A DNA stretch of 64,000 bases from Planctomycetota bacterium (lineage in GTDB: Bacteria > Planctomycetota > SZUA-567 > JAFGGJ01). The stretch spans positions 23,132 to 87,131 of the forward strand of contig JAFGGJ010000088.1 of assembly GCA_016930595.1 (NCBI GenBank), read 5' to 3'. Of this stretch, positions 41,662 to 51,098 are shown piece by piece (position 1 is the stretch's first letter; the number at the start of each line of letters is the position of its first letter). The notes under the pieces are model-generated. The model worked only from the letters and a program-made list of their open reading frames with translations, was not told the origin of the DNA and did no database searches. Position numbers and translations under genes: made by a program.

Positions 41662-42576
41662 TCAGCACAGAGAGCAGTCGGCGACGGGAACGGTGGCAAC
41701 GGAAAGAACCCTGTCCGCACAGCCGTAGTAGACGAGGTAAATGCCGTCTTTTTCGACGGTCCCGCAGCTGTAGACGACGTTGGGATAGTAGCCGGTTTTC
41801 TCGTAGTCGGTCTCGACGGTGAGGACGGGTTCTTCCTGGACCCTGATGATCCTGGAAGGATCTTCGAGGTCAAGCCACATGACGCCGAGGGAATAGGTAC
41901 CGTCGAGCGTATCGCTCTTGCCGTGCCAGAAGAGGAGCCAGGCATCGTCCTGCCTGATGGGGGTGGCGCCAATGCCGAGTTTCCTGCCGAACCACGACTG
42001 CCTGCGGATTTCGAACAGGAGCTTCGTGTCATACCAGTTGATGAAATCGTCGGTGTAGGAAATCCACATGTTGGGCTGGTAACGCAGCAGAAAACAATAC
42101 CGGCCGCCGAAAAGAGCGGGGAACATGCCGGCGGTGCGCATTTCATGCCAGGGCTGAATGACACGGACTTTTTCGAAGCACCGCAGGTCGCAGCTCCTAT
42201 AGAGAATGACCCTGTCCCCCCACCTGCTGACACCGGCGGTGGTGACGTAGAAGGTGCCGTCTACACATGCGATGCGGGGATCCTGTATGCCATGCTCGCC
42301 GAATTCGCCGTTGGGCTCGGGGCCGATGACGGGGTAAGTAAGGCGTTCGTCGATGGAAAAACCGTCGGAGGAAACCGCAAGGCCGAGACTGGTGACGGGC
42401 CATTCTTTGGTCAGGGGGACACGTTTTTCATAGCCTTCGGCGCGGTAGAGGATGTGAATCCTGCCGTCGTGCATGACCGCTCCGGCATTGGAGACATTCT
42501 GTGCTTCAAAAGCGTTGGAGGGAACGGGACGGAGGATGGGATTGTGTGGATAACGATCGAGAATAACCGGGGGCAT
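41662..42576 (-). CDS. GH130-family beta-mannoside phosphorylase-like protein
   Basis: The 304-residue protein has the five-bladed propeller pattern of GH130: NPILRPVPSNAFEAQNVSNAGAV, HILYRAEGYE, LGLAVSSDGFSI, the catalytic-Asp segment GEFGEHGIQDPRI, GRYCFLLRYQPNMW, WLLFWHGKSDTLDGTYSLG and a final VYYGCADRVLSVA. GH130 enzymes phosphorolyse beta-mannosides such as mannosyl-glucose or mannosyl-N-acetylglucosamine. It is divergent from the GH42-like gene across a region with a 21-bp inverted repeat, so the two may share control. Confidence 0.88.
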   Translation of the reverse strand: MPPVILDRYPHNPILRPVPSNAFEAQNVSNAGAVMHDGRIHILYRAEGYEKRVPLTKEWPVTSLGLAVSSDGFSIDERLTYPVIGPEPNGEFGEHGIQDPRIACVDGTFYVTTAGVSRWGDRVILYRSCDLRCFEKVRVIQPWHEMRTAGMFPALFGGRYCFLLRYQPNMWISYTDDFINWYDTKLLFEIRRQSWFGRKLGIGATPIRQDDAWLLFWHGKSDTLDGTYSLGVMWLDLEDPSRIIRVQEEPVLTVETDYEKTGYYPNVVYSCGTVEKDGIYLVYYGCADRVLSVATVPVADCSLC

Positions 42577-42683
42577 GGGAGGGCCTTTCTGGTAAGAAGA
42601 CTCCTGCCATTATACAGACGATACCCGCGGCGAACGATGCAATAAGGGAAGGGAAAGAGGCTTTCTTTTGGCGTTGCATAGAA

Positions 42684-42704
42684 GACAGTGGTCTATACAC
42701 TGTC
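42684..42704. promoter_or_regulatory. Putative operator, 21-bp inverted repeat
   Basis: The perfect palindrome GACAGTG-gtctata-CACTGTC has 7-bp arms and a 7-nt spacer. It lies in the 185-bp gap between the divergent GH130 and GH42-like genes, 57 nt before the latter's ATG. Its size suits a dimeric repressor. Confidence 0.5.
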
Positions 42705-42761
42705 ACCTGGGACAGCGGATAGAGAAAAACGCCGCCGCTAACGTCCGGGAAGGAAGAAGCC

Positions 42762-45428
42762 ATGAAACCGTCCACGATAGCAATCACGGCCGTAACCATC
42801 GTGGCAGCCGTGGTGCTGTATGTACTGTTCACACGGGAGCCGGACGGGCGGGACGTCCAGCAACAGCCGCCGGCGGCGGGCGGGACGGAAACGGTCGTTC
42901 CCGGAGAAGCCCCGGCGCCCGTGGAAACTGCGGCGCCCGGCGAATCTCCGGAACCGCTTCAGCCGGCGCCCTCAAAGACCCCGGCCGGCAGCATAGACGC
43001 TGCCCGCGAGGCCTACGACGGAGGATGGCTGGGCGAAAGGACAAGGAGCCTGGCGCAGCTGAAGGAGCGTTACGGCCCGTGGATGGAATACCAGGCGATC
43101 ATCTGGGCGACTCCGCCGGGAGGGGACCAGGGGACGGCCTACCTGTCCCGGTACCCGGAACTCGGCCTGAACTGCGGGATGGCCTACCGCGGCGGCTCGC
43201 CGAAACCCTTCTATGACGCGGGGCTCAACGCGTACCACGAGAACGTATTCCGGTCGCCGTATTTCTTTCTGAAGAGTCGCTCGAAAAGACCGGAAGGGGA
43301 ATACCGGGCGTGGAGCGAAATCCACGACGAATACATGGCCGCCCGGGACAGGAAGGACCTCCTGGAGCGGAAACCGTCGCTAAACGATCCGGAGATGTGG
43401 AAGCTGCAGGAGGATTTCATCCGGAATGAGTCGGTAGGGCCGTTCGCCGGCATGGCGCGCAAACCTGTGGCGGTGAACCTGCGCGACGAGCCGTCGGTGA
43501 CGACGAGTGCGAACCCGTTCGACTATGACTTTTCGCCGGTTGGGCTGGATGCTTTCCGCGAGTGGCTTAAGGATAAGTACGGGACGGTGGAGGCGCTGAA
43601 CTCCGAGTGGGAAACCGATTTCGCCGGGTGGGCGGACGTGACGCCGTTCACGACGGAGGAGATCCGCGCCAGAGAATACAGGCGGGTGGATTCCGCCGGG
43701 ACGATGAAGCTGGCGCCGTGGGCGGACCACCGGGAATTCAACGACGTGACGTTCGCCGTGGTGACGGAAAAGTTCGTGAAGTACACGCAGGGGATCATCC
43801 CCGGTGCATACGTGGGCCTGGAAGGGCTGCAGATGCCCCACGCGTTCGGGGGGTACGATTACTGGAAGCTCATCCGCGCGATGAACTGGGCGGAGCCGTA
43901 CGACATACGGTGCAGCCGGGAGATAACAAGGTCGTTCAACCCGCACATACCCGTGGTGGCCACGGGCTTCGAGACCGACGGGGACAAGCTGGCCACAAAG
44001 CTGTGGTACCTGGCGCTGATGGGCGACAGGGGAATAATCATCTGGCCGTACGACGGCAACATGAACGACCGGGTGATCAATACGAAGAGTCCCGGGTACG
44101 AGATCACGGCCATAGGAAGCGAAGTGGGCAGGGCGCTCAGGAGCCTGCGGAGCGGAGCGGCGGACCTTGTCGCCACGGCCGACCAGCAGGTGTCGCCGAT
44201 AGCGATCTACTATTCGCAGGCGTCGATACGCGCCGACTGGATGCTGGAAACCCGGGAAGACGGCTCCACGTGGCTGAAGAGGTATTCAAGCTACGAAAGT
44301 AAGCATAACCAGAAGGCGCGGGCGCGTGAAGCCCTCGGAAAACTGCTGGAGGACGTCGGGTACCAGTACAACTACGTCTCGTACGAGCAGGTGGCCCGAG
44401 GGGAACTCGTGAACGCAGGCTACAAGCTCCTGCTGGCCCCTCGGCTGCATGCCCTGTCGTCGAAAGAGGCGGGCGAGGTGCGGCGGTTCGTGGAAAACGG
44501 CGGGACCCTCATCACGGATATCTACCCCGGGATAATGAACGAGAACTGCACGAGCGCCGACACCGGGCTGCGCGGCGTACTGGGACTGCCGGCGGCCGGA
44601 AAGCTGCTATGGAAAAACAGGCCCGAAAGCGTGGACCTGCCCCTGGGCGACGCCGGAACCGTAAAGCTGAACACGTTCCGGGAGCCGGGCGCGGCCTACA
44701 AGGAAACTTCCTTCGGTAAAGGCAAAGCCATAGTGACGGGGGCGGATCTCTTCTACGCGTATGAAAGCGAACGGCTGACGGCCTCCGGGGGGAAGATCCG
44801 CGAGTACATGACTGCGGTCATAAGGCAGGCGGGCATACCCGACCACGGTATAAGCGTCGAGCAGGACGGGCAGGGGCGCCCGGCGGCGGTGGAGACCCAT
44901 TTCTACCGCGGGGTGAACTGCGACATCGTTGGGCTGAACCGGAACCCGGTGTACCTGATAACGGAGGAACTGAAAGACCTTGCGGACAAGACGGGCGTAG
45001 CCGGCCCCGTGCGGGTGACGGTGAAACTGCCTTACGCGGCTTACATCTACGACGCCGGCCGCAAGGGCCTGCTGGGCAGGGGAACGTCGGCGGAAGTCGA
45101 GATACGGCCCGAACTCCCGGCGGTCCTGGCCCTGCTGCCATACGAAGTGACGGGAATCGACGCCAGGCTAGCTCCCGTGCAGGGCGGCATTCACGTCACG
45201 GGCGTCATAAAGACGGCCGAACCCGTGGAAAAATGGGCTCTACACGCGTTGACGCTGTCGGTCATGCAGGGAGGCAAGGAACTGCCGCTGGGGGCGCTGT
45301 TCGCGGAAAACGGCTCTTTCGATGGGACCGTGACGGTGCCGCTGGGGATAACCAGGGGACGGAAGGACTTCGTGCTTCGCGATGCTGCAAGCATGAAGGA
45401 ACTATGCTCAACAGGGGAATTGCGGTAG
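42762..45428 (+). CDS. GH42-like beta-galactosidase-type protein
   Basis: The 888-residue protein has one N-terminal membrane helix (STIAITAVTIVAAVVLYVLF) and a Pro/Ala/Glu linker, so it is probably anchored facing outward. The catalytic part resembles GH42: FREWLKDKYGTVEALNSEWETDFAGWADVTPF is close to the GH42 hallmark, NLRDEPSV may hold the acid/base Glu, and VGLEGLQMPHAFGGYDYWK is barrel-like. A glutamine-amidotransferase-like trimerisation domain follows (YKLLLAPRLHALSSKEAGEVRRF). A C-terminal beta domain ends the chain. GGAAGGA precedes the ATG. An MDR dehydrogenase gene starts 16 nt downstream. Confidence 0.75.
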   Translation: MKPSTIAITAVTIVAAVVLYVLFTREPDGRDVQQQPPAAGGTETVVPGEAPAPVETAAPGESPEPLQPAPSKTPAGSIDAAREAYDGGWLGERTRSLAQLKERYGPWMEYQAIIWATPPGGDQGTAYLSRYPELGLNCGMAYRGGSPKPFYDAGLNAYHENVFRSPYFFLKSRSKRPEGEYRAWSEIHDEYMAARDRKDLLERKPSLNDPEMWKLQEDFIRNESVGPFAGMARKPVAVNLRDEPSVTTSANPFDYDFSPVGLDAFREWLKDKYGTVEALNSEWETDFAGWADVTPFTTEEIRAREYRRVDSAGTMKLAPWADHREFNDVTFAVVTEKFVKYTQGIIPGAYVGLEGLQMPHAFGGYDYWKLIRAMNWAEPYDIRCSREITRSFNPHIPVVATGFETDGDKLATKLWYLALMGDRGIIIWPYDGNMNDRVINTKSPGYEITAIGSEVGRALRSLRSGAADLVATADQQVSPIAIYYSQASIRADWMLETREDGSTWLKRYSSYESKHNQKARAREALGKLLEDVGYQYNYVSYEQVARGELVNAGYKLLLAPRLHALSSKEAGEVRRFVENGGTLITDIYPGIMNENCTSADTGLRGVLGLPAAGKLLWKNRPESVDLPLGDAGTVKLNTFREPGAAYKETSFGKGKAIVTGADLFYAYESERLTASGGKIREYMTAVIRQAGIPDHGISVEQDGQGRPAAVETHFYRGVNCDIVGLNRNPVYLITEELKDLADKTGVAGPVRVTVKLPYAAYIYDAGRKGLLGRGTSAEVEIRPELPAVLALLPYEVTGIDARLAPVQGGIHVTGVIKTAEPVEKWALHALTLSVMQGGKELPLGALFAENGSFDGTVTVPLGITRGRKDFVLRDAASMKELCSTGELR

Positions 45429-45444
45429 AAAGGAGCAGCGGGAA

Positions 45445-46473
45445 ATGGCAAAGAAAATATTCACGGGCAAGAGGCTGCTTTTTGCGGCGAAAAGCCGCGT
45501 GGAGGTGGCGGACTGGGACGTGTTCGAGCCGCAGAAGGGCGAAGTGCTGTTCGAAACCCTTGTAAGCCTGGTGTCGCCCGGCACGGAGCTGTCGCACCTG
45601 CACGACACTCACACCAAGCCGACGCAGTACCCCACGAATTCGGGTTACCTGTCAGCCGGAAGGATAGTGAAGATCGGCACAGGGGTGGAAAAATGGAAAC
45701 CCGGGGACGTGGTGCTGTCAGGGCTGGGGCACGTGAGTCACGCGGTGTTTCCAGAGAGCCACCCGTTCGTAAAGGTGCCCCACGGAATGGAATTGCGGGA
45801 CGCCGTATGGGTGAAGATAGCGACGATACCGCTGTGGGGCGTGCAGAAGGCGGCGGTGCGGCTGGGTTCCACGGTGGCGGTCTTCGGCCTGGGGGCCATA
45901 GGACAGATGGCGGCGCAGCTGGCGAAAATAGCCGGCGGCCTGCCGGTAATAGGTGTGGACCTCTGCCAGAACCGGCTGGACCTCGCGGCGTCGCTGGGGA
46001 TAACGGCCGTGAACGGCAAGACCGACGTCGCGGCGGCGGTGAAGGAGGCGACGGACGGGTACGGGCTGGACTGCATAATAGAGGCGACGGGGACGCCGCA
46101 CGTGGCGCATTCGCTGTTCGAGCACTGCGCGCACGGCGCGACGATATCCATACTGGGGGGCGTGCACAAGCCTGTGCCGCTGGACCTCTATACGCACTTC
46201 CAGAAAAAGTGCCTGACGATGGTGGGCGCACACACGTCGGGGACGCCGAACGAGGCGGACTCGTTCTACCCGTACAGCCACGAGCATAACATCCGGTTCC
46301 TGATGAAGGCGATACAGACGGGTCTTTTCAACGTGAGGGCGTACACGTCGAAGTTCGTGTCGTACGAGGAAGGCCCGGCGATGTTCAAGGCGCTCTCAGA
46401 CCCGGAAAGCGGCGTGCTGGACGTGGTGTTCGACTGGAGCGAGGTGGCGCAGAGCTCAAATCTCCTGAAATAG
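45445..46473 (+). CDS. Medium-chain dehydrogenase/reductase (zinc-type alcohol/polyol dehydrogenase-like)
   Basis: The 342-residue protein has the MDR fold: SLVSPGTELSHL and NSGYLSAGRIVKIGTGVEKWKPGDVV in the GroES-like domain, and VAVFGLGAIGQMAAQLAKIAG as the NAD(P)-binding motif. The catalytic-zinc Cys/His set is not all present (the usual GHE(x)2G is replaced by NSGYLSAG), so it may be a non-zinc branch. It follows the GH42-like gene by 16 nt behind AGGAG, suggesting a role in oxidising a released sugar. A related partial gene lies at the end of the window. Confidence 0.82.
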   Translation: MAKKIFTGKRLLFAAKSRVEVADWDVFEPQKGEVLFETLVSLVSPGTELSHLHDTHTKPTQYPTNSGYLSAGRIVKIGTGVEKWKPGDVVLSGLGHVSHAVFPESHPFVKVPHGMELRDAVWVKIATIPLWGVQKAAVRLGSTVAVFGLGAIGQMAAQLAKIAGGLPVIGVDLCQNRLDLAASLGITAVNGKTDVAAAVKEATDGYGLDCIIEATGTPHVAHSLFEHCAHGATISILGGVHKPVPLDLYTHFQKKCLTMVGAHTSGTPNEADSFYPYSHEHNIRFLMKAIQTGLFNVRAYTSKFVSYEEGPAMFKALSDPESGVLDVVFDWSEVAQSSNLLK

Positions 46474-46529
46474 ACCGCGGCCGCACGATCGGGGGCACGC
46501 GGTGGCGGATCCGGTACTGCCGGGGCGGC

Positions 46530-47378
46530 TCAGAGTTCGCCGGCAGCGCTTTCGACGTCGGGCTTGTCCCCGGCGGCGTAGCGCTTGTAGGAAACGGCAA
46601 AGGGATCCTTGCTGCAGTCGACCTTGCAGGCAACCCAGCCCTTTCCGGTCTTTTCCCTGTAGAGAAGGACGTAGACGCCGGGTTCGACGATCATGATTTC
46701 GGGCATGGTGCCCTTGGCGAGATAACCGATGCCGGTAAGCGTCATGGGGAAGGCCTTGTTCTTGCCGATGCGCTGGACAAGGACGACTTCATCCCAGGCC
46801 CTTGGAGAACGGACCACGTAGAACATCTCGTTATAGTCGGGGTCGCCCCATTCGACTTCCCTGATGCGGTCGATTATAAGGTCGGCGGGGAGGGTGAGTT
46901 TCCGGAGGGGAAGCACGGTGAAGCTCACCGTGTTGGACTCCATCTCACGGTACCGGATGGACATTTCGTATGTGCCCGGCCTGCGGATGAGATAATGCCG
47001 GCCGATATTGATGCTGACCTGCACCTGGCCGTTGCCTTCGACGCGGAGGTTTTCAACTTCCGTGGGAACAAAGGGGGCGGCCAGTCCCGCGACCCGGGGG
47101 ATTTCCAGGCCGTCGCCTCCTTCGGGGTCCATCCACCTGATGGCCGCGCTGGCGGCCATGCCCGGGGCCGCTTCGGGATGAATAACGGGCTTGGGCACAA
47201 GAACGGCCACGTTGGACGAGTTGGCGATGGTAAGAGTCGCGACAAGGCCTTCGACGGGGACCTGCGTGCCACGGATGTAATTCTCACGGGGCAGCGACAG
47301 GGTAAGGGAGAGATCCTGTGCGGCGGCCGTCGCGGCCGCGAGGCACATGAAAGAAGCGAGAAGCATATTCCGTTTCAT
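46530..47378 (-). CDS. Secreted protein of unknown function
   Basis: The 282-residue protein has a clear signal peptide (MLLASFMCLAAATAAAQ). The rest is beta-rich (LSLTLSLPRENYIRGTQVPVEGLVATLTIAN, TYEMSIRYREMESNTVSFTVLP) and reads like Ig-like periplasmic modules; a second part (about 150-280) contains VVRSPRAWDEVVLVQRIGKN. No known family is recognised. An AAAGGGG site precedes the ATG. It lies between a dehydrogenase gene and a GH3 gene but on the opposite strand. Confidence 0.7.
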   Translation of the reverse strand: MKRNMLLASFMCLAAATAAAQDLSLTLSLPRENYIRGTQVPVEGLVATLTIANSSNVAVLVPKPVIHPEAAPGMAASAAIRWMDPEGGDGLEIPRVAGLAAPFVPTEVENLRVEGNGQVQVSINIGRHYLIRRPGTYEMSIRYREMESNTVSFTVLPLRKLTLPADLIIDRIREVEWGDPDYNEMFYVVRSPRAWDEVVLVQRIGKNKAFPMTLTGIGYLAKGTMPEIMIVEPGVYVLLYREKTGKGWVACKVDCSKDPFAVSYKRYAAGDKPDVESAAGEL

Positions 47379-47508
47379 TTTCCGGCACCCCTTTCAATCC
47401 CGCAATTATAGCACGGGCAAGCAGATAGCAAAGATATTTTAAGCCTGGGGCGCCGGGACGGTGGACCGCCGCCGGAAGGGCGGCGAAGAAGCCGGGGCCG
47501 CAGTCGCA

Positions 47509-47537
47509 TTGACCGGAAAGCGGTTTTCCGTTAGAAT
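47509..47537 (+). promoter_or_regulatory. Promoter of the GH3-like gene with palindromic spacer
   Basis: TTGACC, a 17-nt spacer and TAGAAT. The spacer holds the small inverted repeat ggaaa-gcggt-tttcc. The predicted transcript starts after the ORF-track start codon, so that start is excluded. Confidence 0.6.
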
Positions 47538-47589
47538 AGAGGGATGCAGCCGGAACAGAGGGCTGCCGGCAAGGAGGCACAAGCGCCTG

Positions 47590-49161
47590 ATGGCAGACAT
47601 CCCGGATCCAGACTTCTCCGAAATGCTGGGGCAGATGCTGTACCTAGACCTGTTCAACGAAGCGGACGTGGCGCTGCTCGGAAGGTTCAGGGCCGGCGGA
47701 GTAATGGTGCGGCGCCGGTACGCCAAGAGCACAAGGCAACTGGTGCGCCTGGTGGCAAGGCACCAGGAAGAAGCATCCCTGCCGCTTTTCGTGGGGGCGA
47801 ATTTCGAGTGGGGCACGGGCGGAGACACCCCGTCGGGCACGCTTTTCCCCGGACTGATGGCCATAGGGGCGACCGGGACCGAAAGGGCGGCCAGGGATTA
47901 TGCAAGGGTGACGGCGCGCGAGGCGCACGCCATGGGGATAAACCACATCCTGGGCCCGGTGCTGGACATTGCCGTCGCAGGCGGGGGCAGCGTGATATCC
48001 ACCCGGTCGCTGGGCGATAACACGGAGAACGTTTCCAGGCTGGGCAGCTGCATAGCATCGACCTTCCAGTCAAACCGGCTGCTGGCGACGGCAAAACACT
48101 TCCCGGGTTCGGGGGCAATGCAGGAAGATCCACACGTTTCGCTGCCCACCATCGAATGCTCGCGCAAGGAGATGCACGAGAAGCACCTGGCGCCGTTCAG
48201 GGAAGCGATACGCGCGGGAGCCGGATGCGTGATGGTGTCGCAGGCGTACATCCCGGCGCTGATGGGGAAACAGACCGGGCCGGCGTGTCTTTCAAGAAAG
48301 ATGATAACCGGAATACTGCGGCAGGAATTTGGCTTCGAGGGCCTCGTGATGACGGAGAACCTGACCATGGGGGCCGTGTCGCTGGAGCCCGTGATGGCCT
48401 GCGCCCAAGCGATACGGGCCGGGGCGGACCTGCTACTGACCCGGCAGGACGCGTTCCGGCCGGATAACTTCGCGGACCTGCTGCGGATCGTGGAATCGGA
48501 CAGGACGCTCACCGCCAATGTGCGCGCGTCCTGGAAGAGAATCATGGAAACCAAAAAGAAGCTGGGGCTGTTCAGAAAGTCCGGCAAAATCAACGCCGAT
48601 GAATCGGAAACCGTCGTCGGGGCGCCGGAACACGCTAAGGCCGCCAAACGAGTGTCGCTCGGGGCCATAACGGTGCTGAAAAACGCCGGCGGCCTCCTGC
48701 CAGTCAAGCCGGGACGGAAGGAAAAGATCGTCGTCGTAACGCCGAAACTGCCCGAATCGACGCTGGTAAGCGTCAAGGACACCTGGGGACACCTGTACAA
48801 GGCTATAAAGGAGTATCACCCGGCCACGTCGCCGGCCTACGTGTCGCATGTCCCGACGCCTGACGAGACGGACAAGGCCGTACGGGCGGCGTCGCGGGCC
48901 GACTACGTGATAATGGTCATAGCGCACGAAGTGGGCCAGGCCTGCGACGGGGCGCAGACCGCCCTCGCGGATGCGGTCCGGAAAGCGAACAGCAGGACGG
49001 TTACAGCCGTCCTCGGCAGCCCTTACCCGGCGGCGCGCCTTTCGGGCGGAGACGGAAGCGTCTTACTTTCATACAGCAATATGCCGCAGAGCCAGGTGGC
49101 CGCGGCGGAAGTCATACTCGGCAAAGCCAGGGCCAAGGGTTCGCTGCCGGTAACGCTGTGA
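47590..49161 (+). CDS. GH3-family (NagZ-like) protein with altered nucleophile motif
   Basis: The 523-residue protein has the GH3 barrel: [55 protein letters not shown] and [17 protein letters not shown]. NagZ-type beta-N-acetylhexosaminidases carry an Asp nucleophile in S-D-D-L-S-M; here the matching stretch is T-E-N-L-T-M, so the Asp is replaced by Glu. The D-x-H dyad of the loop is kept (EDPH) but the KHFPGHG His is Ser. A second GH3 domain-like region ([13 protein letters not shown] onward) follows. No signal peptide. ATG at 47590 is chosen because of the upstream promoter and AAGGAGG, although the spacing is long (12 nt). Confidence 0.78.
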   Translation: MADIPDPDFSEMLGQMLYLDLFNEADVALLGRFRAGGVMVRRRYAKSTRQLVRLVARHQEEASLPLFVGANFEWGTGGDTPSGTLFPGLMAIGATGTERAARDYARVTAREAHAMGINHILGPVLDIAVAGGGSVISTRSLGDNTENVSRLGSCIASTFQSNRLLATAKHFPGSGAMQEDPHVSLPTIECSRKEMHEKHLAPFREAIRAGAGCVMVSQAYIPALMGKQTGPACLSRKMITGILRQEFGFEGLVMTENLTMGAVSLEPVMACAQAIRAGADLLLTRQDAFRPDNFADLLRIVESDRTLTANVRASWKRIMETKKKLGLFRKSGKINADESETVVGAPEHAKAAKRVSLGAITVLKNAGGLLPVKPGRKEKIVVVTPKLPESTLVSVKDTWGHLYKAIKEYHPATSPAYVSHVPTPDETDKAVRAASRADYVIMVIAHEVGQACDGAQTALADAVRKANSRTVTAVLGSPYPAARLSGGDGSVLLSYSNMPQSQVAAAEVILGKARAKGSLPVTL

Positions 49162-49192
49162 GCCCGTGGCAGCGCGCCGGGGGGAGGAAACC

Positions 49193-49729
49193 ATGTCCGA
49201 CAAGATCCGTTCGACGACGATAGTGGCCGTCAGCCGCGACGGGCGTACCGCACTGGCCGGGGACGGCCAGGTGACGCTGGGCAGCTCGAAGGTGAAGTCC
49301 GGCGCCCGGAAGGTGCGGAGGCTGAACGAAGGAAAGGTCCTGGCCGGCTTCGCAGGGAGCGCGGCCGACGCTCTGGGGCTCCTGGACCGGCTTGAAGGGC
49401 ACCTGAAATCGGAAAACGGCGACCTCCGGCGGGCCGCTGTGGCGCTGGCACGGGAATGGCGCACCGACCGGGTGTTGCGGCGGCTGGAGGCAATGCTCGT
49501 CGCGGCCGACGGCAAATCCATCCTGATAGTGAGTGGGGCCGGGGACGTCATCGAACCCGACGTGCCGGTGGCCGCCATTGGTTCAGGGGCGGACCCGGCA
49601 AGAGCGGCGGCGACGGCCCTGCTGGAAAACAGCGGCCTGGCGGCGGCGGATATCGCCGTGAAAGCCCTCGAAATCGCTTCGCGTATCTGCATATACACCA
49701 ACGACCGGATAGTGTTGGAGGAGCTCTGA
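49193..49729 (+). CDS. hslV: ATP-dependent protease subunit HslV (ClpQ)
   Basis: The 178-residue product is the proteasome-like peptidase of HslUV. The Thr nucleophile is in [12 protein letters not shown], so seven residues (MSDKIRS) must be removed, as in HslV forms with a short propeptide. The family continues [42 protein letters not shown] and [34 protein letters not shown] precedes the ATG; the ORF track start is nine codons too early. hslU starts 1 nt after the stop, an operon arrangement universal for this pair. Confidence 0.95.
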   Translation: MSDKIRSTTIVAVSRDGRTALAGDGQVTLGSSKVKSGARKVRRLNEGKVLAGFAGSAADALGLLDRLEGHLKSENGDLRRAAVALAREWRTDRVLRRLEAMLVAADGKSILIVSGAGDVIEPDVPVAAIGSGADPARAAATALLENSGLAAADIAVKALEIASRICIYTNDRIVLEEL

Positions 49730-49730
49730 A

Positions 49731-51062
49731 GTGTCCATAGATCTCACTCCCCGCAGGATCGTCGAATTCCTGGACAGGTACATAGTCGGCCAGGACGACG
49801 CCAAGCGCGCCGTGGCGGTGGCGCTGCGCAACAGGTGGCGCCGCAGGCAGCTTGCCGAAGAAGTGCAGCGGGAAATAACGCCCAAGAACATAATCATGAT
49901 AGGACCGACCGGCGTGGGGAAAACCGAAATCGCTAGGCGCATAGCCCAGATGTCCGGGGCCCCGTTCGTCAAGGTGGAAGCGACGCGTTTCACCGAAGTC
50001 GGCTACCACGGGCGCGACGTGGAAACGATGGTGCGGGACCTCGTCAAGGTGGCGCACAACCTGGTGACGGAGGAGATGCGTTCAAAGGTGGACGAGGGCG
50101 CCCGCAGGGACGTGAACGAACGCCTGCTGGACGCCCTGCTGCCGGTCCAGTCGCTGTATTCCGAAGGGGGCGAACACCACGCCAGGGCCAAGGACAAGGT
50201 ACGCACCCAATTGGAAGAAGGCCTTCTGGAAGACCGTTTCATTGAGATCGAGGTACAGGTGTCCGGCCAGCCGATAGCCAACATATTCGGCGCTATGGGC
50301 GACCCGGAGATGGGCGTGCAGCTCCAGGACGCCCTCGGCAGGATGATGCCAAAGCGGACGGAACGCCGGCGGATGGCCGTAAGAGAAGCCCGCTCCATCC
50401 TGCTGGACGAAGCCGCCGGACGGATGGTGGACGAGGAAAGCGCGGCGAGCGCTGCGGTGACCAAGGCAGAAGAAGAAGGCATAATATTCATCGACGAGAT
50501 CGACAAGGTTGTGGCCACGGAATCGAAAACGCACGGGCCGGACGTCAGCCGTGAAGGAGTACAGCGGGACCTGCTGCCCATAGTAGAGGGGACGATGGTG
50601 GGGACGCGTTACGGGCCGGTCAGAACCGACCATGTGTTGTTCATAGCGGCCGGCGCTTTCAGCCACTCCAGCCCCTCGGAACTGCTGCCGGAGCTCCAGG
50701 GGAGGTTCCCGATACGGGTGGAACTCTCTCCGCTGTCGGAAAAGGATTTCCGGCGCATTTTGACTGCCCCACAGAACTCGCTTGTCCGCCAGTACTCCGA
50801 CCTGCTCGAGGCGGACGGGGTCAAGCTGGAATTCGCCGAAGAAGCGCTGGACGCCGTGGCGTCGATTGCGGTGGAGGCAAACAGGTTGGCGCAGAACATC
50901 GGTGCACGCCGCCTCCACACCGTGATGGAGCGCCTGCTGGAAGACGTCTCTTTCCGCACGCCGGAGGAAGTAAGCGGCACGGTCGCCGTGGACCGGAAGA
51001 TGGTGGAAGAGCGGCTGCGCGGCGTCGTGGACGACCCGGACCTCACCAAGTTCATCCTGTAA
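49731..51062 (+). CDS. hslU: ATP-dependent protease ATPase subunit HslU (ClpY)
   Basis: The 443-residue AAA+ unfoldase that feeds HslV. Walker A GPTGVGKTE, Walker B with IIFIDEIDKVV, the ARFTEVGYHGRDVE-type pore segment, the I-domain insertion (about residues 110-230), and arginine finger GARRLHTVMERLLE are present. It starts at GTG directly after hslV with GGAGGAGC as ribosome site, and ends in the conserved C-terminus DLTKFIL, whose last residues dock into HslV. Length is normal. Confidence 0.97.
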   Translation: MSIDLTPRRIVEFLDRYIVGQDDAKRAVAVALRNRWRRRQLAEEVQREITPKNIIMIGPTGVGKTEIARRIAQMSGAPFVKVEATRFTEVGYHGRDVETMVRDLVKVAHNLVTEEMRSKVDEGARRDVNERLLDALLPVQSLYSEGGEHHARAKDKVRTQLEEGLLEDRFIEIEVQVSGQPIANIFGAMGDPEMGVQLQDALGRMMPKRTERRRMAVREARSILLDEAAGRMVDEESAASAAVTKAEEEGIIFIDEIDKVVATESKTHGPDVSREGVQRDLLPIVEGTMVGTRYGPVRTDHVLFIAAGAFSHSSPSELLPELQGRFPIRVELSPLSEKDFRRILTAPQNSLVRQYSDLLEADGVKLEFAEEALDAVASIAVEANRLAQNIGARRLHTVMERLLEDVSFRTPEEVSGTVAVDRKMVEERLRGVVDDPDLTKFIL

Positions 51063-51098
51063 CGCGAGCGGCGCGCCGCCTGGAGAAAGGAACCCTCG

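Noticed and set aside
42545-42553. Perfect DnaA-box-like TGTGGATAA near a base-skew change
   Set aside because: It is a single copy within the N-terminal codons of the GH130 gene, with no AT-rich region, no dnaA/dnaN and no further boxes; chance is sufficient.
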